Assembly: GCA_002406015.1 (NCBI GenBank)
Contig: DHMX01000005.1
Coordinates: 21,703-85,702, forward strand
Direction: 5' to 3'
Source: Lachnospiraceae bacterium UBA4631
GTDB taxonomy: Bacteria; Bacillota; Clostridia; Lachnospirales; Lachnospiraceae
Length of the DNA stretch: 64,000 bases
The notes below the pieces were generated by a model, which worked only from the letters and a program-made list of their open reading frames with translations, was not told the origin of the DNA and did not search any database. This document shows, one piece after another, positions 33,371 through 42,678 of the stretch. Made by a program: the position numbers and the translations under genes. Position 1 is the stretch's first letter. Each line of letters starts with the position of its first letter.

Positions 33371-33554
33371 AGTATCTCTCTCTACGCTCCATATATTACT
33401 TTAATGTCGCTTACACTCCATGTTCTGCCGGAAATTCACTGAATACTTGTTTGTCAAAATCTCCCGCAAAACATTCCGCATATAAGTGCATTAAAATTAT
33501 AACACAAGAATATACTATATCGACAGTTTTTTTATCTTTTTTTGAGGTTATATT

Positions 33555-34250
33555 ATGAAAATCCAATTTCGACATCTGCTTCTGCTCGGTTTCCTTTTGC
33601 TTTTTGCAGTTGTTTTTCTGGTTCAGCCTTCTTTTCTGGATGTATTTCAGCAGACAAGAACCCCAACCGTTATCGTACTGGATGTAGGTCATGGCGGCTT
33701 TGACCCCGGCAAAATCTCATCAGACGGTTTGTTAGAAAAGGATATTAATCTTGCCATTGCTTTACGGCTTAAGGAATATTTAGAAGCACAGGATTGTCAG
33801 GTATATATGACCCGCGATACGGACCGCAGTCTAGCAGACACATCCGAAAGCAATCAAAAACGCTCGGATATGCAGAATCGAATTGCTCTCATAAAGGAAG
33901 TGCAGCCGACTCTGATGATTAGCATTCATCAAAACAGCTTTCCTTCACCAAAGGAGCATGGAGCTCAGACCTTTTACTATTATTCCTCGGATAACAGTAA
34001 ACTACTCGCGGAATCCATCCAGTCTGCCCTTATTGAACAGGCAGACCCAGAAAACACCCGCGTCTGCAAATCCAATGATTCTTATTACATTTTAAAAAAT
34101 ACAGACTGTCCCGCTGTTATTGTTGAATGCGGCTTTTTGTCGAACCCAACCGAATCGGCACTTTTGAATACAGCTATATATCAGGATAAACTTGCTTATG
34201 CTATTTCTGTAGGAGCCAGACAATACCTGAATCAGACCGCACAGCCTTAA
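33555..34250 (+). CDS. cwlD: N-acetylmuramoyl-L-alanine amidase, CwlD-like
   Basis: 231 residues. One N-terminal membrane/signal segment (LLLLGFLLLFAVVFLVQP) and an Amidase_3 domain with zinc ligands in VLDVGHGGFDPG and the Glu segment VIVECGFLSNPTE. CwlD removes stem peptides for muramic-delta-lactam formation in spore cortex. The short single-domain layout fits CwlD. Confidence 0.85.
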   Translation: MKIQFRHLLLLGFLLLFAVVFLVQPSFLDVFQQTRTPTVIVLDVGHGGFDPGKISSDGLLEKDINLAIALRLKEYLEAQDCQVYMTRDTDRSLADTSESNQKRSDMQNRIALIKEVQPTLMISIHQNSFPSPKEHGAQTFYYYSSDNSKLLAESIQSALIEQADPENTRVCKSNDSYYILKNTDCPAVIVECGFLSNPTESALLNTAIYQDKLAYAISVGARQYLNQTAQP

Positions 34251-34966
34251 CTATGCTATCAAACTATCATGACTTGGCAGGAATCGGATTTACAGTCATC
34301 CAAATTGCAACAATCAATGCCACTGGTAATCGGATTTGCAGCCTTGCAGATATGTCCGTTCTGTTCTGCCTCCGCAAAGCTGCATTTCCAATCATATGTT
34401 ATGCTATAAAATATGTTATTTTTTTTCTAAGTTGTTACCTATTATATGTTTATATAGGGGTAATGTGTCATTACAATGCATACCGTAATATTACTGCATT
34501 TCTTGCAGTATAACTATTACAGTTCTTGTAATGTTCCCTTGCAAATGCCTGTACCTTGCGTTCTTTATCACCTCCGTTATTGGATTTACCAATTCTTCGG
34601 ATGTAAGGTGCATAAACTGTGAGACACCATCCGGATAAAATTGTTAAATAACCAGAATTATTTTCATGATTTTGAAAATAGAGACAGACCCTTGAATTGA
34701 CATCTTGAAGCCCAAGATAAAAATCCCGCAGAATATCTGAACAGATAGGGATTTTAACAAAAACCTCCTTTCTTGTATTTGGTTATCTCCATGTAATAAT
34801 ATAATATATTTTTTGACATTCTTCAATGTTTTTTTTATGATTTTCTAAAAAATTTACAATTTTACCGTATAAATCCTCTTTACATATGCCTATTTTGTGT
34901 TAAACTAAGAATACACCTATGCATAAAGGATTGTATACAGTATTATAACGAAAAGGAGATGATTCG
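34251..34966. other. Long intergenic region with probable gene remnants
   Basis: 716 bases. On the minus strand a frame of about 48 codons (starts near VYAPYIRRIGKSNNGGDKER, ends about 34488) and a 42-codon frame (about 34273-34401) look protein-like but lack ribosome sites. A minus-strand terminator-like hairpin (AAAATCCC with GGGATTTT, about 34717-34755) is followed by TTTTTA on one side. I recognise no gene; these may be relics. Confidence 0.35.
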
Positions 34967-35758
34967 ATGAAGATTGAAAAATTAAATGAGAATCAAATTC
35001 GTTGTACTTTGAATAAATCAGATTTAGCAGACCACAATATACGCCTGACAGAACTTGCATATGGTACGGATCGTGCAAAAGCTTTATTTCGAGATATGAT
35101 GCAAAAAGCCTCTGATGATGTAGGCTTTGAAGTAGGCGATATACCTTTGATGATAGAAGCGATTCCGGTTAATCCCGATTGTTTAATCCTGATTATAACG
35201 AAGGTGGAAGACCCGGAGGAGTTGGATACCCGCTTTTCCAAGTTTACCAAGCCAACCTCTGAGGATTATGATGATTATGAAGACGAGGATGAGGATTCAC
35301 CGGAGGATGAGAATGAATTTACAGATTCTGCCAGCATTTTTGATGTACTTGGCAATATTGTAGATAATCTGGAAGCAGTTCGTAATGCTGCTACCGGAAA
35401 ACAGAAGGATGCACCAGCCGAAGTAGCTCCTGTGTCAAATACAAAGGATACAGCAAATGCCTATGATATATACCGAATCTTTGTATTTACCACACTAAAT
35501 CATGTAATTGCCGCAGCCGGTCAGCTTCAGGGAATTTATCATGGAGAGAATACATTATTTAAGAATCCAAAGGATTCCCGCTACTATTTAATTATGAATC
35601 GTTCCGAGCATAGCTCAGACGAATTTAATCTTATTTGCAATACTTTATGCGAATACGGTTCTAAGATAAAGACTTCTTATGCAATGCCTTATCATATGGC
35701 AGAGCATTTCCAGCCGATTGTTAAGCAGTCCGCATTGCAGACGCTGGGCGAACTGTAA
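34967..35758 (+). CDS. mecA: MecA-like adaptor protein
   Basis: 263 residues, with AAAAGGAG before the ATG. The N-terminal domain (MKIEKLNENQIRCTL) would bind targets, an acidic linker (about residues 100-125, runs of Asp/Glu) follows, and the C-terminal domain (IYRIFVFTTLNHVIAAA) would bind ClpC. MecA delivers substrates to ClpCP. Normal size for Clostridia. Confidence 0.9.
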   Translation: MKIEKLNENQIRCTLNKSDLADHNIRLTELAYGTDRAKALFRDMMQKASDDVGFEVGDIPLMIEAIPVNPDCLILIITKVEDPEELDTRFSKFTKPTSEDYDDYEDEDEDSPEDENEFTDSASIFDVLGNIVDNLEAVRNAATGKQKDAPAEVAPVSNTKDTANAYDIYRIFVFTTLNHVIAAAGQLQGIYHGENTLFKNPKDSRYYLIMNRSEHSSDEFNLICNTLCEYGSKIKTSYAMPYHMAEHFQPIVKQSALQTLGEL

Positions 35759-35782
35759 GAACTGTAGATTAGGTATAAAATG

Positions 35783-35812
35783 GACCTGACATAATGTCAG
35801 GTCTATTTTTTT
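35783..35812 (+). terminator. Intrinsic terminator after mecA
   Basis: GACCTGACA-TAA-TGTCAGGTC stem followed by ATTTTTTT. Confidence 0.88.
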
Positions 35813-35900
35813 ACCGAATTATATTTTTATTACATATAAAATATATGCTTTATTAATGTCTTATTATAGATACCTTCTTGACATTTTATCATCAATAATC

Positions 35901-37895
35901 TTACTTCACATTTTCCAATGTATTCTTAACTGCTGCCACCACCGCATCGGTTGTAATTCCAAAATGTTCAAACAACAGACCGCCCGGTGCGGAAGCTCCG
36001 AAGCCCTTCATGGAAACAACCTCTCCATCCAGACCTACATATTTGCCCCATCCGAAATCTGACAATGCTTCTACTGCAACTCTTGCACGCACAGACTTTG
36101 GTAATACCTGCTGCTTATACTCACCTGACTGCTGTTCAAATACATCCATAGACGGCATACTGACAACCCGGACATCAATTCCTTCCTTTGCCAGACACTC
36201 TTTTGCCGCAACACCTAACTGCACCTCGGAACCGGTTGCCAGAATGATTGCATCCGGAACTTCCTTTTCCGAATCCTGCAATACATACGCACCCTTTAAC
36301 GCATCCCGGCTGGAACCGGATAACTGCGGTAAATTCTGTCTTGATAATACCAACGCTGTCGGTGTATGCTCAGAAGTTACTGCATAATACCATGCTGCTG
36401 CCGTTTCCGTTGCATCCGCCGGACGATAAACCGTAAAATTCGGCATTGCCCGCAGCATTGCCAACTGTTCAATCGGCTCATGGGTCGGTCCGTCCTCTCC
36501 GACACCGATGCTGTCATGGGTCAATACATAGGTCAACGGAAGTCCCATTAAGGCAGACAGTCTTGCCATCGGCTTCACATAATCACTGAATACAAAGAAG
36601 GTGGATACAAATGGTCTTAAACCGCCATGCAGAGCAATACCGTTTCCGATTGCTGCCATTGCTATCTCTCGGATTCCAAAATGAATATTTTTTCCTGTCG
36701 GCTGCTCCTTTGAATAATCCCCCATATCCTTCATATAGGTCTTGGTTGACGGTGCTAAATCGGCTGCTCCGCCAAAGAAATTCGGGATATTCTCCTGCAT
36801 AATATTAATCAGCTTTCCGGACAGATTTCTGGTTGCCTCTGCCTTCTCCGGTACTGCCCAGAACTTCTCATTGTCTAACAGCTTCTCGCCTGCCTTTTCA
36901 TCATGATACTGTTCCCAGAGCTGCTTCATTTCCGGATATTTCTGTGCATACTCGTCAAACATTTTCTGCCATGCTTCCTGTGTCTTTGCATTCTTCTGTG
37001 CAATTGCGTGGCAGTTATCATATACATCCTGCGGAATGGTAAAGCTTTCTGCCAGCTCCCATCCCAGATTTTCCCGCAGAGCTGCTACATTTTCAACGCC
37101 CAGCGGTTCTCCGTGTGCAGATGCCGTTCCTTCCTTTGCCGGGCATCCGAAACCGATTTTGGTCTTTACCTCAATCATGGTCGGACGGGTGGTATCTGCC
37201 TTTGCTTCCTCGATTGCCTTGCCGATTGCTTCCAAGTCATTTCCGTCCTCTACTAACAAGGTCTGGAAACCAAATGACTGAAACCGCTTCTGCACATCCT
37301 CACGGAAAGCAATATTGGTATCACCTTCAATGGAAATATTATTAGAATCGTACAGTACGATTAATTTACCCAAGCCCAGAGAGCCTGCCAACGAAAAGGC
37401 TTCGTAAGAAATGCCCTCCATCATACAGCCATCACCGCCTAATACATAGGTATAATGGTCCACTACCTTATAGCCGTCCTTGTTAAAGGTTGCTGCCAGA
37501 TGGTTTTCAGCCATTGCCATACCAACTGCCATTGCCATACCTGCACCCAGCGGTCCGGTCGTTGCCTCTACTCCTATTGTATGTCCATATTCCGGATGAC
37601 CGGGCGTTAATGAACCCAGCTGCCGGAAATTCTTCATATCCTCTATTGTTAAACCATATCCAAACAGATGCAATAACGAATACAGCATTGCAGAACCATG
37701 TCCGCCGGACAGGATAAACCGGTCTCTGTTTTCCCACTTCGGGTCTGCCGGATTATGATTCATATGGTTTGCCCATAATTCATACGCCATTGCCGCAGAG
37801 CCTAATGGAAGCCCCGGATGTCCTGAATTTGCTTTCTGAATGGCATCTGCAGAAAGTACACGTATTGCATTTACTGTTTTTCTATCAATGTTCAT
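35901..37895 (-). CDS. tkt: Transketolase
   Basis: 664 residues, AAGGAGG before the ATG. Thiamine diphosphate motif GDGCMMEGISYEAF, N-terminal GHPGLPLGSAAMAYEL and the pyrimidine domain segment FGIREIAMAAIGNG. It moves two-carbon units between sugar phosphates; in anaerobes without oxidative pentose phosphate steps it supplies ribose. Full length. Confidence 0.97.
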   Translation of the reverse strand: MNIDRKTVNAIRVLSADAIQKANSGHPGLPLGSAAMAYELWANHMNHNPADPKWENRDRFILSGGHGSAMLYSLLHLFGYGLTIEDMKNFRQLGSLTPGHPEYGHTIGVEATTGPLGAGMAMAVGMAMAENHLAATFNKDGYKVVDHYTYVLGGDGCMMEGISYEAFSLAGSLGLGKLIVLYDSNNISIEGDTNIAFREDVQKRFQSFGFQTLLVEDGNDLEAIGKAIEEAKADTTRPTMIEVKTKIGFGCPAKEGTASAHGEPLGVENVAALRENLGWELAESFTIPQDVYDNCHAIAQKNAKTQEAWQKMFDEYAQKYPEMKQLWEQYHDEKAGEKLLDNEKFWAVPEKAEATRNLSGKLINIMQENIPNFFGGAADLAPSTKTYMKDMGDYSKEQPTGKNIHFGIREIAMAAIGNGIALHGGLRPFVSTFFVFSDYVKPMARLSALMGLPLTYVLTHDSIGVGEDGPTHEPIEQLAMLRAMPNFTVYRPADATETAAAWYYAVTSEHTPTALVLSRQNLPQLSGSSRDALKGAYVLQDSEKEVPDAIILATGSEVQLGVAAKECLAKEGIDVRVVSMPSMDVFEQQSGEYKQQVLPKSVRARVAVEALSDFGWGKYVGLDGEVVSMKGFGASAPGGLLFEHFGITTDAVVAAVKNTLENVK

Positions 37896-37971
37896 AGCAA
37901 GGTATCCTCCTTATATTCTGTACGCACTATACCAATTTGTAATTGTAGCATCAAACATGGAATATCGCAAG

Positions 37972-38003
37972 TAAAAAGAACCGGATATAACCTATCCGAT
38001 TCT
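37972..38003 (-). terminator. Intrinsic terminator of the 38038 gene
   Basis: On the minus strand AGAATCGGATA pairs with TATCCGGTTCT (one G-U) and is followed by TTTTTAC. Confidence 0.7.
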
Positions 38004-38037
38004 TGTATTTCTTACCATTTATCCAATTATGCAAACC

Positions 38038-38337
38038 CTATATAACTCCGAAGTAACCCAATGCCGCAAATACAGCAATTCCAATCAGTATAATCACCAG
38101 TATCATTACCAGAATCTTTCCAAGCTTGGACTCACTCTTACTCGGATGTGCCTTTTCGTAATTATACTCTGTGTTATACACATTTGGCGTAATGCTGCCA
38201 TTCAATGTACCTGTCTCTCCGGTTCGTTTTGAATACAAAACACCTGTGCTTCCAATGTCGTCCGGATCCACACCCTTCAGGACGGAAGTACTACCTTTTG
38301 CCAGATTGAATCCTCCTTCAGTTTGATTATCTCCCAT
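38038..38337 (-). CDS. Hypothetical protein with C-terminal membrane anchor
   Basis: 99 residues with AAGGAGG before the ATG. The first 65 residues are polar and Gly/Thr-rich; a single membrane helix (ILVMILVIILIGIAVFAALG) ends the protein. This is a tail-anchor layout. No family is recognised. Confidence 0.72.
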   Translation of the reverse strand: MGDNQTEGGFNLAKGSTSVLKGVDPDDIGSTGVLYSKRTGETGTLNGSITPNVYNTEYNYEKAHPSKSESKLGKILVMILVIILIGIAVFAALGYFGVI

Positions 38338-38494
38338 TGCAACTCCTCCTTACCCATAAACGGCAAAAACACACGTTCTTAACAAAGCCTTCTATTGGGC
38401 TTATTTTACCATATTTTAATTAGAAACTCAATCTATTTACACATTTCAAAACTGGTTAGATTGCACAAAATAAACTGGTAAAATTGCTTATATC

Positions 38495-38710
38495 TTATGC
38501 CTGTTCCTTCTTAGCCAGATATTCGTTAATCTCTGAAATAACCTCATCCACATTCATGCCATGAACCATGCATGCTTCCTCCAATGCTTCACCCTGAGAT
38601 GCCGGGCATCCGATACAATGCATACCTGCTGCCATCAAAATTGCCGCATTTCCCGGGTCAATTGCTAAAATATCTGAAATAATCATATCTCTTGTTACTA
38701 CCTGTGCCAT
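38495..38710 (-). CDS. DUF1858 / hybrid-cluster-associated redox disulfide domain protein
   Basis: 71 residues with AAGGAGG upstream. It contains the typical MIISDILAIDPGNAAILM followed by GMHCIGCPASQGEALEEAC, where CIGC is the expected redox pair. Family members accompany hybrid-cluster and other redox proteins; the exact role is unknown. Confidence 0.88.
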   Translation of the reverse strand: MAQVVTRDMIISDILAIDPGNAAILMAAGMHCIGCPASQGEALEEACMVHGMNVDEVISEINEYLAKKEQA

Positions 38711-38810
38711 AATAACTGCCTCCTTAATTCTTATCTGCTTCTAAGCATTGTTGATTCTTCTTTACTATAATATACCTGCTGCGGTAACGCAAGGGTCTAA
38801 TTCCCTATCT

Positions 38811-39587
38811 TCATTTGTTTCGGAAGTTTCCGACCACAAAATCCTTCATGACTGCCAGACACTCCCTGGTGTAATTGGTCGGCACCAGCCACCACACAGA
38901 TTTGGCAGAATTGCCGCTTATATGCTCGTAGCCACAGCTCTTTGCCAACTGCATTGCCCGGAACAAATGAAAATCGGTTGTCGTAATAACCACCTCAGAA
39001 TTTTTAACGTCCAGATAGTTTGCGGAATATGTGAGATTCTCCTTCGTATTTCTGGATGCATCCTCGACTATAATCCGCTCCGGGTCTATTCCCATTTCCA
39101 CTAATTGCTCGTATATGCACTGTGCTTCCGAGATTTCTTCATCCGAACCCTGTCCACCGCTTGCAATTACCATTGTGTCCGGATTTTGCTTCAAATATTC
39201 CGCTCCCGCCTGAATCCGGTATCGTAAAATCAGCGACGGCTGTGTTCCGTTTACCTTTGCTCCGAGAATAATCAGATAATCCGCTCCCTGTGGCGGAAGC
39301 TGTTTTCCGTAATGTATAATCAGTCCTTCTATTATAATGAATAAAATGCAACTGATTCCGACCAGAATTTCCACCAGTATGACCACCCATTTCGGCGGCC
39401 TTGTTCCCTTCTTTACATAGTGCCGGACTGCCAGAATCAGTCCCACACACAGCAATGCCAACCCCAGCCAGACATAATTATAGGTCGGAATCCGCCCCAA
39501 GCGTATCCACAGGAACAGAAAATATATGAGATTTATGCCCCCCAGTATCCCCAGAAGTATCACCCAGAATCTATATACCTTGTTCAT
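38811..39587 (-). CDS. YdcF family (DUF218) membrane protein
   Basis: 258 residues from the ATG at 39587 (GAGGAAG upstream). Three N-terminal membrane helices precede the DUF218 domain (DYLIILGAKVNGTQPSLILR, ASGGQGSDEEISEA, TTDFHLFRAMQLA). The family acts at the cell envelope, with SanA/ElyC-like members linked to murein precursors; the function here is not known. Confidence 0.88.
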   Translation of the reverse strand: MNKVYRFWVILLGILGGINLIYFLFLWIRLGRIPTYNYVWLGLALLCVGLILAVRHYVKKGTRPPKWVVILVEILVGISCILFIIIEGLIIHYGKQLPPQGADYLIILGAKVNGTQPSLILRYRIQAGAEYLKQNPDTMVIASGGQGSDEEISEAQCIYEQLVEMGIDPERIIVEDASRNTKENLTYSANYLDVKNSEVVITTTDFHLFRAMQLAKSCGYEHISGNSAKSVWWLVPTNYTRECLAVMKDFVVGNFRNK

Positions 39588-39822
39588 ACTAACTTCCTCC
39601 TTGGTCTTTATCTTAACGTGTCTTTTAAAATTGGAAAAGACCATTTTTTATTTCTTAAAAAATTTTTCATTTTTCTACATCTTGTGGCATGAATTTTTCC
39701 TCACCACAACCTGTATACACGCATTGACTGACAATTTCTGAATTTCGCTTCCGTTCGCGTTTTATAAGGCTTTTTCCCCCATAATGTACTGAAAAAAGTA
39801 CACGGTTTCTCCCCAAAATCAA

Positions 39823-39851
39823 TTGACGTGTATACAATATGCATTTATAAT
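39823..39851 (+). promoter_or_regulatory. Strong promoter of the pyruvate formate-lyase operon
   Basis: TTGACG (39823-39828) and TATAAT (39846-39851), spaced 17 bases. The transcript would have about 65 bases of leader ending in an AAGGAGG site. The operon also has codon use typical of very highly expressed genes. The upstream hairpin TGTACT-GAAAAA-AGTACA (39785-39802) may be the target of a regulator. Confidence 0.75.
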
Positions 39852-39921
39852 AAGACCATAGAAATCGAAGGGGTTTACTCTTTCATTTATACTATTAATA
39901 TTTTTAAGGAGGAATTACAAA

Positions 39922-41961
39922 ATGGGTTCTGAATGGAATGGATTTGTAGGTGGCGAATGGCAGAGAGTTGTCGATGTAAGAGACTTTATTCAAAAGAATT
40001 ACACACCTTATGAGGGTGATGACGCTTTCTTGTGCGGTCCTACACAGGATACCAAAGACTTATGGGCACAGGTTATGGATTTAGCTAAGAAGGAAAGAGA
40101 AGCAGGCGGTGTTCTGGATATGGATACCAAGGTTGTTTCTACTTTAACTTCTCATGGTCCTGGTTATTTGGATAAGAGCAAGGAAAAGATTGTTGGTTTC
40201 CAGACTGACAAGCCTTTCAAGAGAGGTATGAACGTATATGGTGGTATTCGTATGGCTATGAAGGCTTGCGAAGACAATGGCTACCATGTAGACCCTGAAG
40301 TTGTTGAGTTCTTTACCGTTCACAGAAAGACTCACAATGCAGGTGTATTCGATGTATATGATTCAGAAATCAGAAGATGCCGTACCAACCACATCATTAC
40401 CGGTCTTCCGGATGCTTATGGTCGTGGACGTATCATCGGTGACTACAGAAGAGTTGCTCTGTACGGTACAGACTTCTTAATCGCGGACAAGAAGGAGCAG
40501 AAGGAATCCTTCGGTACTGTATACACAGATGACGTAATCCGTGGTAAGGAAGAGATTTCTGAGCAGATTCGTGCTTTACAGGAATTAACAAAGATGGCAG
40601 CTTCTTATGGCTTTGATATTTCTAAGCCGGCTTCAAACGTACAGGAAGCTATTCAGTGGACATACTTTGGTTACTTAGGAGCAGTTAAGGAGCAGAACGG
40701 TGCTGCAATGTCCTTAGGACGTACCGCTACTTTCTTGGATGTATATGCTGAGAGAGACTTAAAGGCTGGTACATTTACAGAAGAGCAGATTCAGGAAATG
40801 ATTGACCACTTCATTATGAAGTTAAGACTTGTTAAGTTTGCTCGTACACCTGAGTACAACCAGATTTTCGCTGGTGACCCTGTATGGGTAACTGAATCAT
40901 TAGGTGGTATGGGTGTTGACGGACGTACCTTAGTTTCTAAGATGAGCTTCCGTTACTTAAATACTTTGAATAACTTAGGTACTGCACCAGAGCCAAACTT
41001 GACTGTATTATGGTCAACCAGACTTCCTATGGGATGGAAGCAGTTCTGTGCTAAGATGTCTATTAAGTCTTCTTCTATCCAGTATGAGAATGATGACTTA
41101 ATGAGACCAATACATGGTGATGACTACGGTATTGCCTGCTGTGTATCTTCTATGGTTATCGGTAAGGAAATGCAGTTCTTCGGTGCAAGAGCAAATCTTG
41201 CTAAGTGTCTGTTATACGCAATCAACGGTGGTGTTGATGAGTGTACCGGTGTTCAGGTTGGTCCTAAGTATCGTCCGGTTGAGGGTGATGTTCTTGACTA
41301 TGATGATGTAATGGCTAAGTTCGATGATATGATGGAATGGTTAGCTACCGTTTATGTAAACGCTTTGAACATCATTCATTATATGCATGACAAGTATGCT
41401 TATGAGAGAATCCAGATGGCATTGCATGACAGAGACGTTAAGAGATACTTCGCAACCGGTGTTGCAGGTCTGTCTGTAGTAGCCGATTCTTTATCAGCAA
41501 TTAAGTATGCTAAGGTTAAGCCAATCCGTAACGAGAATGGTATTGTTGTAAGCTATGAGACTGAGGGTGATTTCCCTAAGTATGGTAACAATGATGACCG
41601 TGTTGACTCTATTGCAACTTCCATTGTAACCACTTTCATGAACAAGATTAGAAAGCATCATGTATACAGAAATGGTATTCCTACACAGTCAATTCTTACT
41701 ATTACTTCTAATGTAACTTATGGTAAGAACACCGGTGATACTCCTTGCGGTAGAAAGCATGGTGCACCATTTGCTCCAGGTGCTAACCCACTGCATAAGA
41801 GAGATACACATGGTGCTGTAGCTTCTCTGTCTTCTGTTGCTAAGATTCCATTCCGTGACGCTCAGGATGGTATTTCTAATACCTTCACTATCGTTCCTGG
41901 TGCTCTTGGTAAGGAAGATCAGGTATTCGCTGGCGATATTGAAATCGACTTAAGCAAGTAA
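39922..41961 (+). CDS. pflB: Pyruvate formate-lyase catalytic subunit lacking the glycyl radical domain
   Basis: 679 residues. The catalytic pair Cys406-Cys407 (GIACCVSSMV) and other family motifs (TSHGPGYLDK, DTPCGRKHGAPF, ANPLHKRDTHGAVAS) are intact. The protein ends just after VFAGDIEIDLSK, where the usual 740-760-residue enzyme would continue with the 80-residue C-terminal domain carrying the radical glycine. That domain is encoded at 42247 as a free protein (679 + 79 = 758). The enzyme would split pyruvate and CoA into formate and acetyl-CoA. The start has AAGGAGG and a strong promoter. Activating enzyme is not in the window. Confidence 0.93.
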   Translation: MGSEWNGFVGGEWQRVVDVRDFIQKNYTPYEGDDAFLCGPTQDTKDLWAQVMDLAKKEREAGGVLDMDTKVVSTLTSHGPGYLDKSKEKIVGFQTDKPFKRGMNVYGGIRMAMKACEDNGYHVDPEVVEFFTVHRKTHNAGVFDVYDSEIRRCRTNHIITGLPDAYGRGRIIGDYRRVALYGTDFLIADKKEQKESFGTVYTDDVIRGKEEISEQIRALQELTKMAASYGFDISKPASNVQEAIQWTYFGYLGAVKEQNGAAMSLGRTATFLDVYAERDLKAGTFTEEQIQEMIDHFIMKLRLVKFARTPEYNQIFAGDPVWVTESLGGMGVDGRTLVSKMSFRYLNTLNNLGTAPEPNLTVLWSTRLPMGWKQFCAKMSIKSSSIQYENDDLMRPIHGDDYGIACCVSSMVIGKEMQFFGARANLAKCLLYAINGGVDECTGVQVGPKYRPVEGDVLDYDDVMAKFDDMMEWLATVYVNALNIIHYMHDKYAYERIQMALHDRDVKRYFATGVAGLSVVADSLSAIKYAKVKPIRNENGIVVSYETEGDFPKYGNNDDRVDSIATSIVTTFMNKIRKHHVYRNGIPTQSILTITSNVTYGKNTGDTPCGRKHGAPFAPGANPLHKRDTHGAVASLSSVAKIPFRDAQDGISNTFTIVPGALGKEDQVFAGDIEIDLSK

Positions 41962-42005
41962 TACCGGCACTGTATGATTCGCAGTAAACCGAGGAGGTTT
42001 TCATA

Positions 42006-42218
42006 ATGGGCGATAAATTAAGTACAGTAGATGACATTGTATCAATGTTAGATAATATGATGGGTAACGGTCACGGACACGTAAATGTGTCTGTGGAGGA
42101 CCCAACCGGTTCCTTGGAGGAGGTTCAGACCATGGGCTGCACAGATTGTGCAAAAGGTGACCTCTCCTGCCATGTACCGACACTCATGGACGGTATGGAC
42201 GAGGAACTCAGAAAATAA
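42006..42218 (+). CDS. Small Cys-containing relative of the glycyl radical domain
   Basis: 70 residues with GGAGG before the ATG, 44 bases after pflB. The first 30 residues (TVDDIVSMLDNMMGNGHGHV) align with the start of the 42247 protein (VDNLVNMLDGYIAKGGYHL). The part that would hold the radical loop RVSGYAVNF is replaced by a cysteine motif, CTDCAKGDLSC (Cys45, 48, 55). It therefore looks like a duplicated and altered radical domain, possibly metal-binding or a redox control subunit. No annotated family is recognised. Confidence 0.8.
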   Translation: MGDKLSTVDDIVSMLDNMMGNGHGHVNVSVEDPTGSLEEVQTMGCTDCAKGDLSCHVPTLMDGMDEELRK

Positions 42219-42246
42219 ATTCACATCAAATTAGGAGGTAATTATT

Positions 42247-42486
42247 ATGGCAGCAACTCAGCAGGTTGATAACTTAGTAAATATGTTAGATGGTTATATC
42301 GCAAAAGGCGGTTATCATCTTAATGTAAATGTATTAAACAGAGATACTTTGATTGATGCTCAGGCACATCCGGAGAATTATCCACAGTTGACAATTCGTG
42401 TATCCGGTTATGCTGTTAACTTCATCAAGTTGACACCGGAGCAGCAGGCAGATGTAATCTCAAGAACATTCCATCAGTCTATGTAA
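42247..42486 (+). CDS. Free-standing glycyl radical subunit of pyruvate formate-lyase (GrcA-like)
   Basis: 79 residues, with AGGAGG before the ATG. It contains the whole C-terminal PFL domain: VNMLDGYIAKGGYHLNVNV, PENYPQLTIRVSGYAVNF with the radical glycine Gly54, and the end QADVISRTFHQSM. In E. coli a related protein (YfiD/GrcA) repairs oxygen-cut PFL. Here the partner in the operon lacks the domain, so this protein should be an obligatory subunit. Confidence 0.93.
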   Translation: MAATQQVDNLVNMLDGYIAKGGYHLNVNVLNRDTLIDAQAHPENYPQLTIRVSGYAVNFIKLTPEQQADVISRTFHQSM

Positions 42487-42524
42487 GACGTAGCAAAGCT
42501 ACAAAGCATACAGGACAGGAATAA

Positions 42525-42566
42525 AAAGATACCCTTCGGAAGTAATTCCAAAGGGTATCTTTTTTT
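42525..42566 (+). terminator. Intrinsic terminator of the pfl operon
   Basis: AAAGATACCCTT pairs with AAGGGTATCTTT over 12 bases, then TTTT. Confidence 0.9.
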
Positions 42567-42678
42567 CTATATATTTTGATTTATACCTTACAACAACTGC
42601 CACATAAATAATGCCACATAGATAATTATACTATGGTTAAATTATAGCAGCAATTATAGCAATGCTTATATTTACTAG

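Noticed and set aside
34644..34826. 60-codon minus-strand frame
   Set aside because: Ile/Leu-rich with no ribosome site and crosses a terminator-like hairpin.
42006..42486. The split pyruvate formate-lyase as a frameshift or sequencing error
   Set aside because: A separate gene lies between the two parts, and each of the three genes has its own ATG and AGGAGG-type ribosome site. A single indel cannot restore one frame.
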